From Pseudomonas botevensis (lineage in GTDB: Bacteria; Pseudomonadota; Gammaproteobacteria; Pseudomonadales; Pseudomonadaceae): a DNA stretch of 64,000 nt. The DNA lies in assembly GCF_019145475.1 (NCBI RefSeq), contig NZ_JAHTKI010000008.1, forward strand, positions 1 to 64,000. Direction: 5' to 3'. Positions 34,025 through 42,228 of the stretch are shown here, piece after piece. The notes below the pieces were generated by a model, which worked only from the letters and a program-made list of their open reading frames with translations, had not been told where the DNA came from and searched no databases. Both the position numbers and the translations under genes were made by a program. How positions within the stretch are numbered: position 1 is the stretch's first letter; every line of letters starts with the position of its first letter.

Positions 34025-34447
34025 ATGAACGAACGTGATCAGGTTCTGAAAGCCGCCGCCGATCTGGTGTCAGCCTTCGCCCGCAATGATCGCGAAGCCT
34101 ACTTCGGCGCGTTCAGCGCCGATGCGAGCTTCGTGTTCTACACCCTCGAACAGCCGTTGCTGTCGCGCGATGCCTATCAGGCGTTGTGGGACAGCTGGCG
34201 CGCCGAGGATGGCTTCGAGGTGCTGTCCTGCACCTCGAGCAACGCTTTCGTCAGCCTGCAGGGTGACGTGGCGATCTTCATCCATGACGTGGCCACCGAG
34301 CTGCGCATGCAAGGGGAGCAACACTTCAGCCAGGAGCGCGAGACGATTGTTTTCAAGAAACAAGCGTCGAGCCTAGAACAACAAGGCCATTGGCTGGCCT
34401 GCCACGAACATTTGTCCGCAATGCCGGAAGGGCTGCCACCCCCTTAG
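34025..34447 (+). CDS. SnoaL/NTF2-like small protein of gbu cluster
   Basis: This 140-residue cytoplasmic protein has an NTF2/SnoaL-like cone fold suggested by an opening helix (AAADLVSAFARNDREAYFGAF), the strand ADASFVFYT and later strands LQGDVAIFIHDVATEL and HWLACHEHLSAMP. The ATG at 34025 is 10 bases after the gbuA stop, implying translational coupling. It corresponds in position to PA1420 of P. aeruginosa (recalled). The fold is used by enzymes, binding proteins and accessory subunits, so no reaction can be assigned. The operon position suggests a role in guanidino-compound use. Confidence 0.75.
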   Translation: MNERDQVLKAAADLVSAFARNDREAYFGAFSADASFVFYTLEQPLLSRDAYQALWDSWRAEDGFEVLSCTSSNAFVSLQGDVAIFIHDVATELRMQGEQHFSQERETIVFKKQASSLEQQGHWLACHEHLSAMPEGLPPP

Positions 34448-34502
34448 CCAAAACAGGTGACGCTCACGCACGATGAGCGCGCCTTTATGATCGGAGCAGA
34501 TC

Positions 34503-36008
34503 ATGAATAACAACAACAACAACGACCAAAGCCTTACGCAGATTGAAACCCACGGGGTCGAACAGATCCCGGATCACGAACGCACCGCAGGCCCGACGGA
34601 CTTGTTCCGGATGATCTTCGGTGGTTCCAATACCTTTGCCACCGCCGTGCTCGGCAGTTTCCCGGTGCTGTTCGGCCTGTCGTTTCAGGCGGGCGCTGCG
34701 GCGATCGTGCTGGGCGTGCTGCTGGGTTCGCTGATCCTCGCGCCGATGGGCCTGTTCGGCCCGCTCAACGGCACCAACAATGCCGTGTCGTCCGGTGCGC
34801 ACTTCGGCGTCCACGGGCGAATCGTCGGTTCGTTCCTGTCGCTGCTGACCGCCATCGCCTTCTTCTCGCTCTCGGTGTGGAGTTCGGGAGATGCGCTGAT
34901 CGGTGGTGCGAAACGTCTGGTAGGGCTGCCGGAAACCGATCTGACCCTGGGCCTGGCCTACGGTCTGTTCGCGGTGCTGGTGCTGACCGTGTGCATCTAC
35001 GGCTTCCGCTTCCTGCTGTGGGTGAACAAGATCGCGGTGTGGAGCGCCAGCCTGCTGTTCCTGCTGGGCATCTTCGCCTTCGCCGGCCCCTTCGACGTGC
35101 ATTACGCCGGCACCGTCAGCCTCGGTCAGCCGGGCTTCTGGGCGGCGTTCATCGGTGCGGCGCTGGTGGCCATGAGCAACCCGATTTCCTTCGGGGCGTT
35201 CCTCGGCGACTGGTCGCGCTACATCCCGCGTGACACCTCCAAGCAGCGCATCATGGCGGCGGTGGTGCTGTCGCAGATCGCCACGTTCATCCCGTTCCTG
35301 TTCGGCCTGACCACCGCCACCATCGTCGCGATCCAGGCGCCGGACTACATCGCCGCCAACAACTACGTCGGCGGCCTGCTGGCGGTATCGCCGAGCTGGT
35401 TCTTCCTGCCGGTGTGCCTGATTGCGGTGATCGGCGGCATGTCCACCGGCACCACCTCGCTGTATGGCACCGGCCTGGACATGTCCAGCGTGTTCCCACG
35501 GGTGCTGTCGCGGGTCAAGGCGACGCTGCTGATCGGCGTGCTGTCGATTGCCTTCATCTTCATCGGACGCTTTGCGGCGAACCTGGTGCAGAGCGTGTCG
35601 ACCTTCGCCGTGCTCATCATCACCTGCACCACCCCATGGATGGTGATCATGATTATCGGCCTGGTGGTACGTCGCGGCTTCTACTGCCCCGATGACCTGC
35701 AAGTGTTCACCCGTGGCGAACAGGGCGGACGCTACTGGTTCAACCACGGCTGGAACTGGCGCGGTCTGGGCGCATGGATCCCGAGCGCGGCGGTCGGCCT
35801 GTGCTTCGTCAACCTGCCGGGGCAGTTTGTCGGGCCGCTGGGCGAACTGGCCGGCGGGATCGACATCAGCCTGCTGGTGACCCTCGGCCTGGCCTCGCTG
35901 GTGTACGTGATGCTGCTCAGCCTGTTCCCGGAACCGGCGGCGGTCTACGGCCCGAAAGACTCGCGCCGCGAAGCCGCAGCAAAACCTGAACTGCGTCAGG
36001 CCGCCTGA
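34503..36008 (+). CDS. NCS1-family permease (cytosine/purine type)
   Basis: This inner-membrane transporter of 501 residues has about twelve membrane segments. An asparagine-rich start (MNNNNNNDQ) precedes the first segment (SNTFATAVLGSFPVLFGL). Family features include GPLNGTNNAVSSGAHFG and, later, SFGAFLGDWSRYIP, as in CodB-type purine-cytosine permeases. GGAGC lies 7 bases ahead of the ATG. Its place in the gbu operon (PA1419 position) suggests uptake of guanidinobutyrate or a related compound, but the substrate cannot be read from the sequence. It is followed by a REP palindrome and then the symporter gene. Confidence 0.88.
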   Translation: MNNNNNNDQSLTQIETHGVEQIPDHERTAGPTDLFRMIFGGSNTFATAVLGSFPVLFGLSFQAGAAAIVLGVLLGSLILAPMGLFGPLNGTNNAVSSGAHFGVHGRIVGSFLSLLTAIAFFSLSVWSSGDALIGGAKRLVGLPETDLTLGLAYGLFAVLVLTVCIYGFRFLLWVNKIAVWSASLLFLLGIFAFAGPFDVHYAGTVSLGQPGFWAAFIGAALVAMSNPISFGAFLGDWSRYIPRDTSKQRIMAAVVLSQIATFIPFLFGLTTATIVAIQAPDYIAANNYVGGLLAVSPSWFFLPVCLIAVIGGMSTGTTSLYGTGLDMSSVFPRVLSRVKATLLIGVLSIAFIFIGRFAANLVQSVSTFAVLIITCTTPWMVIMIIGLVVRRGFYCPDDLQVFTRGEQGGRYWFNHGWNWRGLGAWIPSAAVGLCFVNLPGQFVGPLGELAGGIDISLLVTLGLASLVYVMLLSLFPEPAAVYGPKDSRREAAAKPELRQAA

Positions 36009-36020
36009 CGCAGCTCCACC

Positions 36021-36050
36021 CTGTGGGAGCGGGACTGCCCGCTCCCACAG
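36021..36050. repeat. REP palindrome
   Basis: CTGTGGGAGCGGG and CCCGCTCCCACAG are perfect 13-bp arms around ACTG, just after the permease stop. It may also stabilise the upstream mRNA end. Confidence 0.85.
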
Positions 36051-36102
36051 GGAGATTCGAATTCGGCCTCACCATAAAAAAGACAATCGGAGACACGCCA
36101 TC

Positions 36103-37482
36103 ATGGCTTTGGATTTATTCGTCGTCCTCATCTACGCCGCCGGCATGCTCTTGCTCGGCTATTTCGGCATGCGCAAGGCCAAGACCAACGAGGACTTTCT
36201 GGTCGCCGGTCGCAACCTCGGCCCGAGCCTGTACATGGGCACCATGGCCGCGACCGTCCTGGGTGGCGCGTCCACCGTCGGCACCGTCCGCCTGGGCTAC
36301 GTGCATGGCATCTCCGGTTTCTGGCTGTGCGCCGCGCTGGGTTGCGGCATCGTCGCGCTGAACCTGTTCCTCGCCAAACCGCTGCTGAAACTGAAGATCT
36401 ACACCGTCACCCAGGTGCTGGAAAAACGCTACAACCCGATGGCTCGCTCGGCGAGCGCGGCGATCATGCTGGCCTACGCGCTGATGATCGGCGTGACCTC
36501 GATCCTGGCCATCGGCACCGTGCTGCAAGTGTTGTTCGGCCTGCCGTTCTGGATCTCGGTATTGCTTGGCGGTGGCGTGGTGGTGGTGTATTCGGCCATC
36601 GGCGGCATGTGGTCGCTGACCCTGACCGACATCGTCCAGTTCATCATCAAGACCGTCGGCCTGATGTTCATCCTGTTGCCGATCTGCCTGTACCGCGTCG
36701 GCGGCTGGGACGAACTGGTGCTGAAGCTGCCGGCGGCGGCGTTCAACTTCACCACCATCGGCTGGGACACGATCATCACCTACTTCATGATCTACTTCTT
36801 CGGCATCCTGATCGGTCAGGACATCTGGCAACGGGTGTTCACCGTCAAGAACGAAAAAGTCGCCCAGTACGCCGGCAGCTTCGCCGGTATCTACTGCATC
36901 CTCTACGGCCTGGCCTGCGCCCTGATCGGCATGGCGGCCCACGTCCTGATCCCGGATCTGGACAACGTCAACAACGCCTTCGCCGCCATCGTCAAACTGT
37001 CGCTGCCGGACGGCATTCGCGGCCTGGTGATCGCCGCTGCGCTGGCGGCCATGATGTCCACCGCCAGTGCCGGCCTGCTCGCGGCGGCCACTACCCTGAC
37101 CGAAGACCTGCTGCCGAAACTGCGTGGCGGCAAACCATCGAGCCTGGGCATCAACCGCCTGTTCACCCTGCTGACCGGTTTCGTCGTGCTGGGTATCGCC
37201 CTGGTGGTGAACGACGTGATCAGCGCCCTGACCCTGGCGTACAACCTGTTGGTGGGCGGCATGCTGATCCCGCTGATCGGTGCGATTTTCTGGAAACGCG
37301 CGACCACCGCCGGCGCCATCGCCAGCATGGGCCTGGGCTTCGCCACGGCGCTGCTGTTCATGGTCAAGGACGGCCTGGACGCCAACACCCCGATCTACTA
37401 CAGCCTGGCCGTGGGCCTGGTGAGTTTCGTGGTGGTCAGCCTGTTCTCCCGCCGCCCGGCTTCGGTGGCGAGCGCGATCTAA
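36103..37482 (+). CDS. Sodium:solute symporter (SSS family)
   Basis: This 459-residue inner-membrane protein has about thirteen membrane segments. It begins MALDLFVVLIYAAGMLLLGY and has the SSS-typical stretch KTNEDFLVAGRNLGPSLYMGTMAATVLGGASTVG. GGAG lies 10 bases ahead of the ATG. It is separated from the NCS1 permease by a REP palindrome but follows the same order as in P. aeruginosa (PA1418, recalled). The two unrelated transporters behind gbuA suggest uptake of more than one guanidino or urea-like compound, though substrates are unknown. A strong terminator follows. Confidence 0.9.
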   Translation: MALDLFVVLIYAAGMLLLGYFGMRKAKTNEDFLVAGRNLGPSLYMGTMAATVLGGASTVGTVRLGYVHGISGFWLCAALGCGIVALNLFLAKPLLKLKIYTVTQVLEKRYNPMARSASAAIMLAYALMIGVTSILAIGTVLQVLFGLPFWISVLLGGGVVVVYSAIGGMWSLTLTDIVQFIIKTVGLMFILLPICLYRVGGWDELVLKLPAAAFNFTTIGWDTIITYFMIYFFGILIGQDIWQRVFTVKNEKVAQYAGSFAGIYCILYGLACALIGMAAHVLIPDLDNVNNAFAAIVKLSLPDGIRGLVIAAALAAMMSTASAGLLAAATTLTEDLLPKLRGGKPSSLGINRLFTLLTGFVVLGIALVVNDVISALTLAYNLLVGGMLIPLIGAIFWKRATTAGAIASMGLGFATALLFMVKDGLDANTPIYYSLAVGLVSFVVVSLFSRRPASVASAI

Positions 37483-37511
37483 GCTAACGTAACGACTTGA
37501 TGCTTTCTTCG

Positions 37512-37546
37512 ACGGGTGTGGCGTCGGTTGCCACACCCGTTTTTTT
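37512..37546 (+). terminator. Rho-independent terminator
   Basis: ACGGGTGTGGC and GCCACACCCGT form an 11-bp stem around a 7-base loop, followed by seven Ts. It closes the symporter transcript and lies 20 bases ahead of the MBL-fold gene. Confidence 0.93.
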
Positions 37547-37565
37547 CGTCTGGAGAAAATGATTC

Positions 37566-38291
37566 ATGAAGATCGTTTCCCGCGACCAGTGGTTCGAGGT
37601 GCAGACCCTGAGCGACGGCATCCGCCTGATTCACGAGCCGTACATCCGCCCGTTCTACCGCTGCAACCTGTGGCACGTTCAGGGTCGCGACAAGGACTTG
37701 CTGCTCGACAGCGGCTCCGGGCTGGTCAGCCTGCGCGAGCAACTGCCGTGGCTGACCGAGCGGCCGTTGGTGGCGGTGGCCAGTCATTGCCATTTCGACC
37801 ATATCGCCGGCCATCACGAATTCGCCGAACGCCTGGTGCATCCGGCCGAGGCCGACATCCTCGCCGCGCCCGATGGCGAGAACGACCTGAGCCGCGCCTT
37901 CGTCGGCGACGACATGTTCGAAGCCCACCCGGACTGCCCGCTGTGCTACGCCGAATATCGGGTCAAGGCCGCGCCGGCCAGCGGTTTCATCGAGGATGGC
38001 GATGTGCTGGACCTGGGCAATCGCACGCTGCAAGTGCTGCACACGCCCGGACACTCGCCGGGCGGGATCAGCCTGTACGAGGCGGCCAGCGAAACCCTGT
38101 TCAGCGGCGACATCATCTACGACGGGCCGTTGATCGAAGACGCCTACCACTCCAACCTGGATGACTACGCCGCCAGCCTTCGACGCTTGCAGGCGCTGCC
38201 GGTCCGCACCGTGCATGGCGGGCATTTCGGCAGTTTTTCCGGTGAGCATTTACGGACGATGATTGACGAGTGGTTGCGCCGACATCGTTGA
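37566..38291 (+). CDS. MBL-fold metallo-hydrolase
   Basis: This 241-residue metallo-beta-lactamase-fold hydrolase keeps all metal-binding motifs: SHCHFDHIAGH (H-x-H-x-D-H), HTPGHSPG, FSGDIIYDGPL and VHGGHFGSF. GGAG lies about 9 bases ahead of the ATG at 37566. It is cytoplasmic, with no signal peptide. The family covers glyoxalase II-like thiolesterases, lactonases and others, so the substrate is unknown. It stands just downstream of the gbu cluster after a strong terminator, so it is probably transcribed separately. An ACP-like gene follows after 44 bases on the same strand. Confidence 0.85.
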   Translation: MKIVSRDQWFEVQTLSDGIRLIHEPYIRPFYRCNLWHVQGRDKDLLLDSGSGLVSLREQLPWLTERPLVAVASHCHFDHIAGHHEFAERLVHPAEADILAAPDGENDLSRAFVGDDMFEAHPDCPLCYAEYRVKAAPASGFIEDGDVLDLGNRTLQVLHTPGHSPGGISLYEAASETLFSGDIIYDGPLIEDAYHSNLDDYAASLRRLQALPVRTVHGGHFGSFSGEHLRTMIDEWLRRHR

Positions 38292-38335
38292 GGCCTGCTG
38301 TACTCCAATCAGGCCCACCCTCCCGAAGATCCGCC

Positions 38336-38584
38336 ATGAGAAGAGCTGCCGTGCGTGCCGCCGTACACCGGTTCATCCAGCGTCTGCTGGACGGCCGTGA
38401 GTTCGATGACAGCACCAGCCTGGCGCAATTGGGACTGGAGAAAGCGGATATCGAAGATCTGATCTTTCATCTGGAAGATGAATTCGGACTGACGGCCTTC
38501 ACCGCCGAAGAGGATCGCATGCTCAAGAGCGCCCGGACCGCCAATGACTTGAGCCGCTTTCTGCTGGAAATCGGCCGCCATTGA
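38336..38584 (+). CDS. Acyl carrier protein-like protein lacking the serine
   Basis: This 82-residue protein starts at ATG 38336 (MRRAAVRAAVHRFIQ) with only a weak GAAG ahead. Its fold matches acyl carrier proteins: helix I, then LGLEKADIEDLIFHLEDEFGL aligned with the canonical LGADSLDTVELVMALEEEF, then the last helices. The D-S-L motif that takes 4'-phosphopantetheine reads E-K-A here, so it cannot be a normal carrier. It may be a structural or regulatory ACP relative. The gene lies 44 bases after the MBL-fold gene and may share its transcript. A REP-like repeat follows. Confidence 0.65.
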   Translation: MRRAAVRAAVHRFIQRLLDGREFDDSTSLAQLGLEKADIEDLIFHLEDEFGLTAFTAEEDRMLKSARTANDLSRFLLEIGRH

Positions 38585-38593
38585 AAAGCAAAA

Positions 38594-38653
38594 GATCGCA
38601 GCCTTCGGCGGCTCCCGCATCATTTCATGCAGGAGCCACCGAAGGCTGCGATC
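38594..38653. repeat. Inverted REP-type repeat (GATCGCAGCC family)
   Basis: GATCGCAGCCTTCGGCGGCT (from 38594) and its near-perfect complement ending at 38653 make a 22-bp stem around about 16 bases. Read leftward it is followed by T-rich sequence, so it could also terminate the small gene at 38693-38821. Confidence 0.75.
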
Positions 38654-38692
38654 TCTTGGTCTTCAAATCGTCCGGGCCATGAGCCCGGGGCA

Positions 38693-38821
38693 TCAGCGCC
38701 GACGCTGCTGACGGCGACGTTGTTCGTCATCCGTGCGAATCGGTACTGGTTGCAGAGGCGGTTCGATCAAGCCGAGGGCAACACCCAGATCGTGCAGCCA
38801 GTTTTGAATTTTCTCTTTCAT
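38693..38821 (-). CDS. PA1414-like 42-residue protein
   Basis: This short gene encodes a basic-ended protein, MKEKIQNWLHDLGVALGLIE, followed by PPLQPVPIR and an arginine-rich tail. I chose the ATG at 38821 because AAGGGGG lies about 7 bases ahead; the ATG at 38827 abuts that site. The sequence closely resembles PA1414 of P. aeruginosa as I recall it. That locus is induced by low oxygen through Anr and is associated with the small RNA SicX. Here an Anr-like box lies upstream. Whether protein, RNA or both matter in this organism cannot be read from the sequence. Confidence 0.7.
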   Translation of the reverse strand: MKEKIQNWLHDLGVALGLIEPPLQPVPIRTDDEQRRRQQRRR

Positions 38822-38880
38822 CGTCATGCCCCCTTCAGGGTGGTGCTGAGCGGCCGGAATTCTGAGGTCGCTTCGCACTG

Positions 38881-38952
38881 ATAATAGTCCGAAGTCCTAC
38901 GCATTGCTCGGCGAAATCCGCAATGATCTGTTACTGAATTGATCCAAATCCC
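38881..38952 (-). promoter_or_regulatory. Anr-like box and possible -10 for PA1414-like gene
   Basis: TTGAT-CCAA-ATCCC (38939-38952) matches one half-site of the Anr/FNR consensus TTGAT-N4-ATCAA fully and the other in 3 of 5 bases. TATTAT on the minus strand at 38886-38881 is a possible -10 element. The box begins 11 bases after the stop of the LysR gene upstream. Confidence 0.45.
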
Positions 38953-38963
38953 TGACCGATCGT

Positions 38964-39857
38964 TCAAGCTGTTTCCCGCACCTCTTCGCCAGCCACGGGA
39001 TAGAGCGCCTGTTGCTGCTCGATCCACGCATTGAGGTTGGCGCCGACCATGCCCCGGCGCCACATGAGCCATGTTGTCGCACTCGCGAACGGCTCGGCCA
39101 ACGGGTGTACCGCCACGCTTTCGCGCCCCGGCAGGCTGGCGAGCATCGATTCGGACATCAGCGCCACGCCGCTGCCGGCAATCACACAGGCGAGCATGCC
39201 CTGATACGACTCGATTTCCATCGCCCGGCCCATCGCCGCCTGATAGTGGGCAAACCACGACTCGAGGCGCGCACGGTACGCGCAACCATGACGGAAGGTG
39301 AACACCGCTCGTCCCTCGACATCCCTGGCACTGAGAATCGGCGGATGATCGGCTTCGCTGATCAGCACCAGCCGTTCGTTGCACAACGGTACACCGTCGA
39401 TACCGGCCAGTTGCGGCGGGCCGTCGACCAGCGCTGCATCGAGCCGTCCGGTGAGCAAACCTTCGAGCAACTCGCCGCTCGGCCCGGACTGCACTTGCAG
39501 GTTCACCGCCGGATAACGCTTGTGATAACGCGCCAGCAATGCCGGCAAATGGATCGCAGCGGTGCTGTACAACGTGCCGAGCACGAAATCCCCGGCCGGT
39601 TGCCCGCCCATCACCGCCGCGCTGGCCTGATCGCGCAGGGCGAACAGCTTGCCGGTGTAGTCCAGCAGGACTTTTCCCGCAGGCGACAACTGCAAACGCT
39701 GACGTTCACGGACGAACAGTTCGACGCCCAATTGCTCCTCAAGCTGTTTAAGCCGGGTCGACAGGTTCGACGGCACCCGATGCAGGCGTTCGGCGGCGCG
39801 GGTGATCGAGCCCTCCTCGGCCACGGCCTGGAAGATCCGCAGTTGGCTGAATTCCAC
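38964..39857 (-). CDS. LysR-family regulator (PtrR-like)
   Basis: This LysR-type regulator of about 297 residues begins (V)EFSQLRIFQAVAEEGSITRA with the winged helix-turn-helix (RVPSNLSTRLKQLEEQLG), followed by an effector domain. I prefer GTG 39857 because GGAG is 7 bases ahead and homologues I recall start MEFSQLRIF; the ATG at 39863 abuts GGAG. It is divergent from the MFS transporter gene at 39962, its most likely target. Its sequence is close to regulators annotated PtrR (putrescine utilisation), but nothing nearby confirms that, so no symbol is given. Confidence 0.85.
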   Translation of the reverse strand: MEFSQLRIFQAVAEEGSITRAAERLHRVPSNLSTRLKQLEEQLGVELFVRERQRLQLSPAGKVLLDYTGKLFALRDQASAAVMGGQPAGDFVLGTLYSTAAIHLPALLARYHKRYPAVNLQVQSGPSGELLEGLLTGRLDAALVDGPPQLAGIDGVPLCNERLVLISEADHPPILSARDVEGRAVFTFRHGCAYRARLESWFAHYQAAMGRAMEIESYQGMLACVIAGSGVALMSESMLASLPGRESVAVHPLAEPFASATTWLMWRRGMVGANLNAWIEQQQALYPVAGEEVRETA

Positions 39858-39961
39858 CACCATTCTCCATAACAGAACAAGTTACTCACTATTATTCAAT
39901 TTTAAGGAAAGTCAATCTGTCTTAGCCTGACGGTCATCGCTCCCCGAACGGAATGCAGACC

Positions 39962-41143
39962 ATGTCCCCGCTGATTCGCTTATCCGCCAGCTTCATTGCC
40001 CTGATGATGGCCATGGGCATCGGGCGTTTCGCCCTCACCCCACAACTGCCGCACCTGCTCAGTGAGGGGCAGATCGACCTGACCGCCGCCGGTCTGATTG
40101 CAGCGGCCAACTACCTGGGCTACCTGCTCGGCGCGGTGGACGCGATGTTTTCCCGTCGACCCGAGCAAGTGCAACGACGCCTGCATGGCGGTTTATGGCT
40201 GTGCGTGCTGCTGACGCTGGGGTCGTTCTGGGCCAGCGGGTTCTGGTCGCACTTGTTGCTGCGTTTCGGCACCGGGGTGGCGAGCGCCTGGGTGCTGGTG
40301 ATGATTACCGCGCTGAGCCAGCCGCTGGCTGCGGCGGCGGGTCGTCCACGTTTGGGTGCCTTGGTGTTTGCCGGGCCGGGACTGGGGATTTTTCTCACGG
40401 GGTTGCTGGCGCTGGTCTCACATCTGTTGCAGCAGACGTCTGCGACCCTATGGCTGATCTACGCCGCCGTGGCGCTGGTGATGTTGCTGGGGATCGTGCG
40501 GATCCTGCCGCAACCGGTGGCCACTGCACCGCTTGCCGCTGCGGCCGTGAGCCCGTCGAATCGCGGGATTCCGCGTCTGGCGGTGGTGTATGCACTGTAC
40601 GGCGTGGGCTACATCATCCCCGCCACGTTCCTGTCGCAGATGGCCAACGCACAGTTTCACGGGCAATGGCAGGCCGATCTGTTCTGGCCGTGCTTTGGCC
40701 TGGGTGCCGCGATCGGTGTGCTGCTGGTGAGTCTGCGCCGGCACGATCCGGATACCACCCGTCACTGGCTGATGGCGACGTTGTGGCTGCAAGCGGCGGG
40801 CGTGTTTGCCTGCTTGCTCGGCAGCGGCCTCGGTCTGGCATTGGGCGTGATGCTGTGCGGCACGCCGTTCCTGGCCTGCATGCAACTGGTGATGCAGCGC
40901 TCGCGGGAGTTGGCGCCCCACGCCACCCAGCGCAACGCCGGGCTGCTGACCGCGTGCTTCGCGGTCGGCCAGCTCAGCGGCCCACTGCTGGCAGCGCTGA
41001 GCAGTCACTTCAGCGGTGGCTTGCAACCGGCGCTGGTGATCGCTGGCAGCGGCCTGCTGATTGCCGGTGGCCTGGCGTGGAAACCGCTTACGGCTGGCCG
41101 AGCGCTTTGCGCAAGCGTCGACGCACCCACTGTTCCGCGCTGA
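39962..41143 (+). CDS. MFS transporter, YbfB/YjiJ family
   Basis: This inner-membrane transporter of about 393 residues has twelve predicted segments. The N-terminus has MAMGIGRFALTPQLPHLL followed by LTAAGLIAAANYLGYLLGA, the signature of the YbfB/YjiJ family. GGAA lies about 9 bases before the ATG at 39962; an ATG at 39953 overlaps it. It is divergent from the LysR gene, an arrangement typical of a regulator and its transporter. The 3' end overlaps the convergent EamA transporter gene by 56 bases. The substrate is unknown. Confidence 0.85.
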   Translation: MSPLIRLSASFIALMMAMGIGRFALTPQLPHLLSEGQIDLTAAGLIAAANYLGYLLGAVDAMFSRRPEQVQRRLHGGLWLCVLLTLGSFWASGFWSHLLLRFGTGVASAWVLVMITALSQPLAAAAGRPRLGALVFAGPGLGIFLTGLLALVSHLLQQTSATLWLIYAAVALVMLLGIVRILPQPVATAPLAAAAVSPSNRGIPRLAVVYALYGVGYIIPATFLSQMANAQFHGQWQADLFWPCFGLGAAIGVLLVSLRRHDPDTTRHWLMATLWLQAAGVFACLLGSGLGLALGVMLCGTPFLACMQLVMQRSRELAPHATQRNAGLLTACFAVGQLSGPLLAALSSHFSGGLQPALVIAGSGLLIAGGLAWKPLTAGRALCASVDAPTVPR

Positions 41144-42020
41144 CAAAGGTGATGCCGAGCAACACCAGCACAGCACCGATGATGAAGTTCATGCTCAGGT
41201 CTTCACCGAGCAGCACCACGCCGAACGTGACGCCGAACATCGGCGTCATGAACGAAAACACCGCGAGGTTGGCGGCCAGGTAACGGCGCAGCAGCCAGAA
41301 CCACGTCAGGTAGCTGAAGAACGACACCACCAGCCCCTGGAACAGCACGCTGGCCACCGCCACGCTGGTCAGGCTGACATGGGTGACCTGGCCGCTGAGC
41401 AGCGCAATCAGCAACAGGCCGAGGAAGCCGACGATCAGTTGATAGAACAGGGTCAGGGTCACCGGTGCCTCCGACAGCCGCGAGGCTCGCACCACCACGG
41501 TGGTCGCGCCCCAACTGGCGCCCGCGAGGACGCCGAGGGCGTCGCCCAGCAGCATGCGGCGGTCGAGGTTGTCCCAGGAAACGCCACCGGCGAAGGCGAT
41601 GGCGATCCCGATGAACGCGAGGATGATCCCCAGCCATTGCACCGGCCGCAGGCGCTCGCTCGGCAACAGAAAATGCACCCCCAGCGCAGTGAAAATCGGC
41701 GCGGTGTAGAGGAACACCGACATATGCGCCGCCGTGGTCAGTTGCAAGCCTTCCGAGATGAAGAAGAACTCCAGACCGAACAGCGCACCGGCCAGCAGGC
41801 CACCGCGCCAGGTGGCGCCGACCTGATCCCAGCCGCCCTTCCAGCAGATGAGCAATCCTACAAGCAACGCGGAAATCCCCGACCGCCCCGCCGCCTGCAT
41901 CACCGGCGCAATGTCGGTTGCCGCCCACTTGATCATCACCTGCTGCACGCCCCAGATCAGGCACAGGCCGATCATCACCTGCAAGGCAAACCCGTCGGCA
42001 TTGCGCCGGTCAGCGCTCAC
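41088..42020 (-). CDS. EamA/DMT-family transporter
   Basis: This 310-residue drug/metabolite-type transporter has two EamA repeats and about ten membrane segments. The GTG at 42020 (VSADRRNADGFALQVMIGLC) has GAGGTG just upstream; the frame open to 42059 adds non-conserved residues. The early LIWGVQQVMIKWAA and the later GASWGATTVVVRASRL, where the second repeat begins, are typical of the family. The C-terminal end overlaps the MFS gene on the other strand. EamA proteins export or import metabolites such as amino acids; the substrate here is unknown. Confidence 0.87.
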   Translation of the reverse strand: MSADRRNADGFALQVMIGLCLIWGVQQVMIKWAATDIAPVMQAAGRSGISALLVGLLICWKGGWDQVGATWRGGLLAGALFGLEFFFISEGLQLTTAAHMSVFLYTAPIFTALGVHFLLPSERLRPVQWLGIILAFIGIAIAFAGGVSWDNLDRRMLLGDALGVLAGASWGATTVVVRASRLSEAPVTLTLFYQLIVGFLGLLLIALLSGQVTHVSLTSVAVASVLFQGLVVSFFSYLTWFWLLRRYLAANLAVFSFMTPMFGVTFGVVLLGEDLSMNFIIGAVLVLLGITFVSAEQWVRRRLRKALGQP

Positions 42021-42073
42021 CGCAACACCTCGAACACAAACAACATGGCAGTTTTCCAAAAGATAAAAGCAAA

Positions 42074-42098
42074 GCCCCGGATCGTTGTCCGGGGCGAA
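42074..42098 (-). terminator. Rho-independent terminator
   Basis: GCCCCGGA and TCCGGGGC form an 8-bp stem around TCGTTG. Read leftward it is followed by TTTGCTTTT. It can end the transcript of the DUF2177 gene. Confidence 0.7.
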
Positions 42099-42228
42099 TA
42101 GTCACGCCGTGAATTATCAACCAGTCGGACAGAAAAAACCGTCTGGAAAAAGACCTCGAATAGTTCTCCTGCGCCAAGGAGGAATGATGGACGGTTACGC
42201 CATCCATCATGAGCACAGGGCGCCCGAA

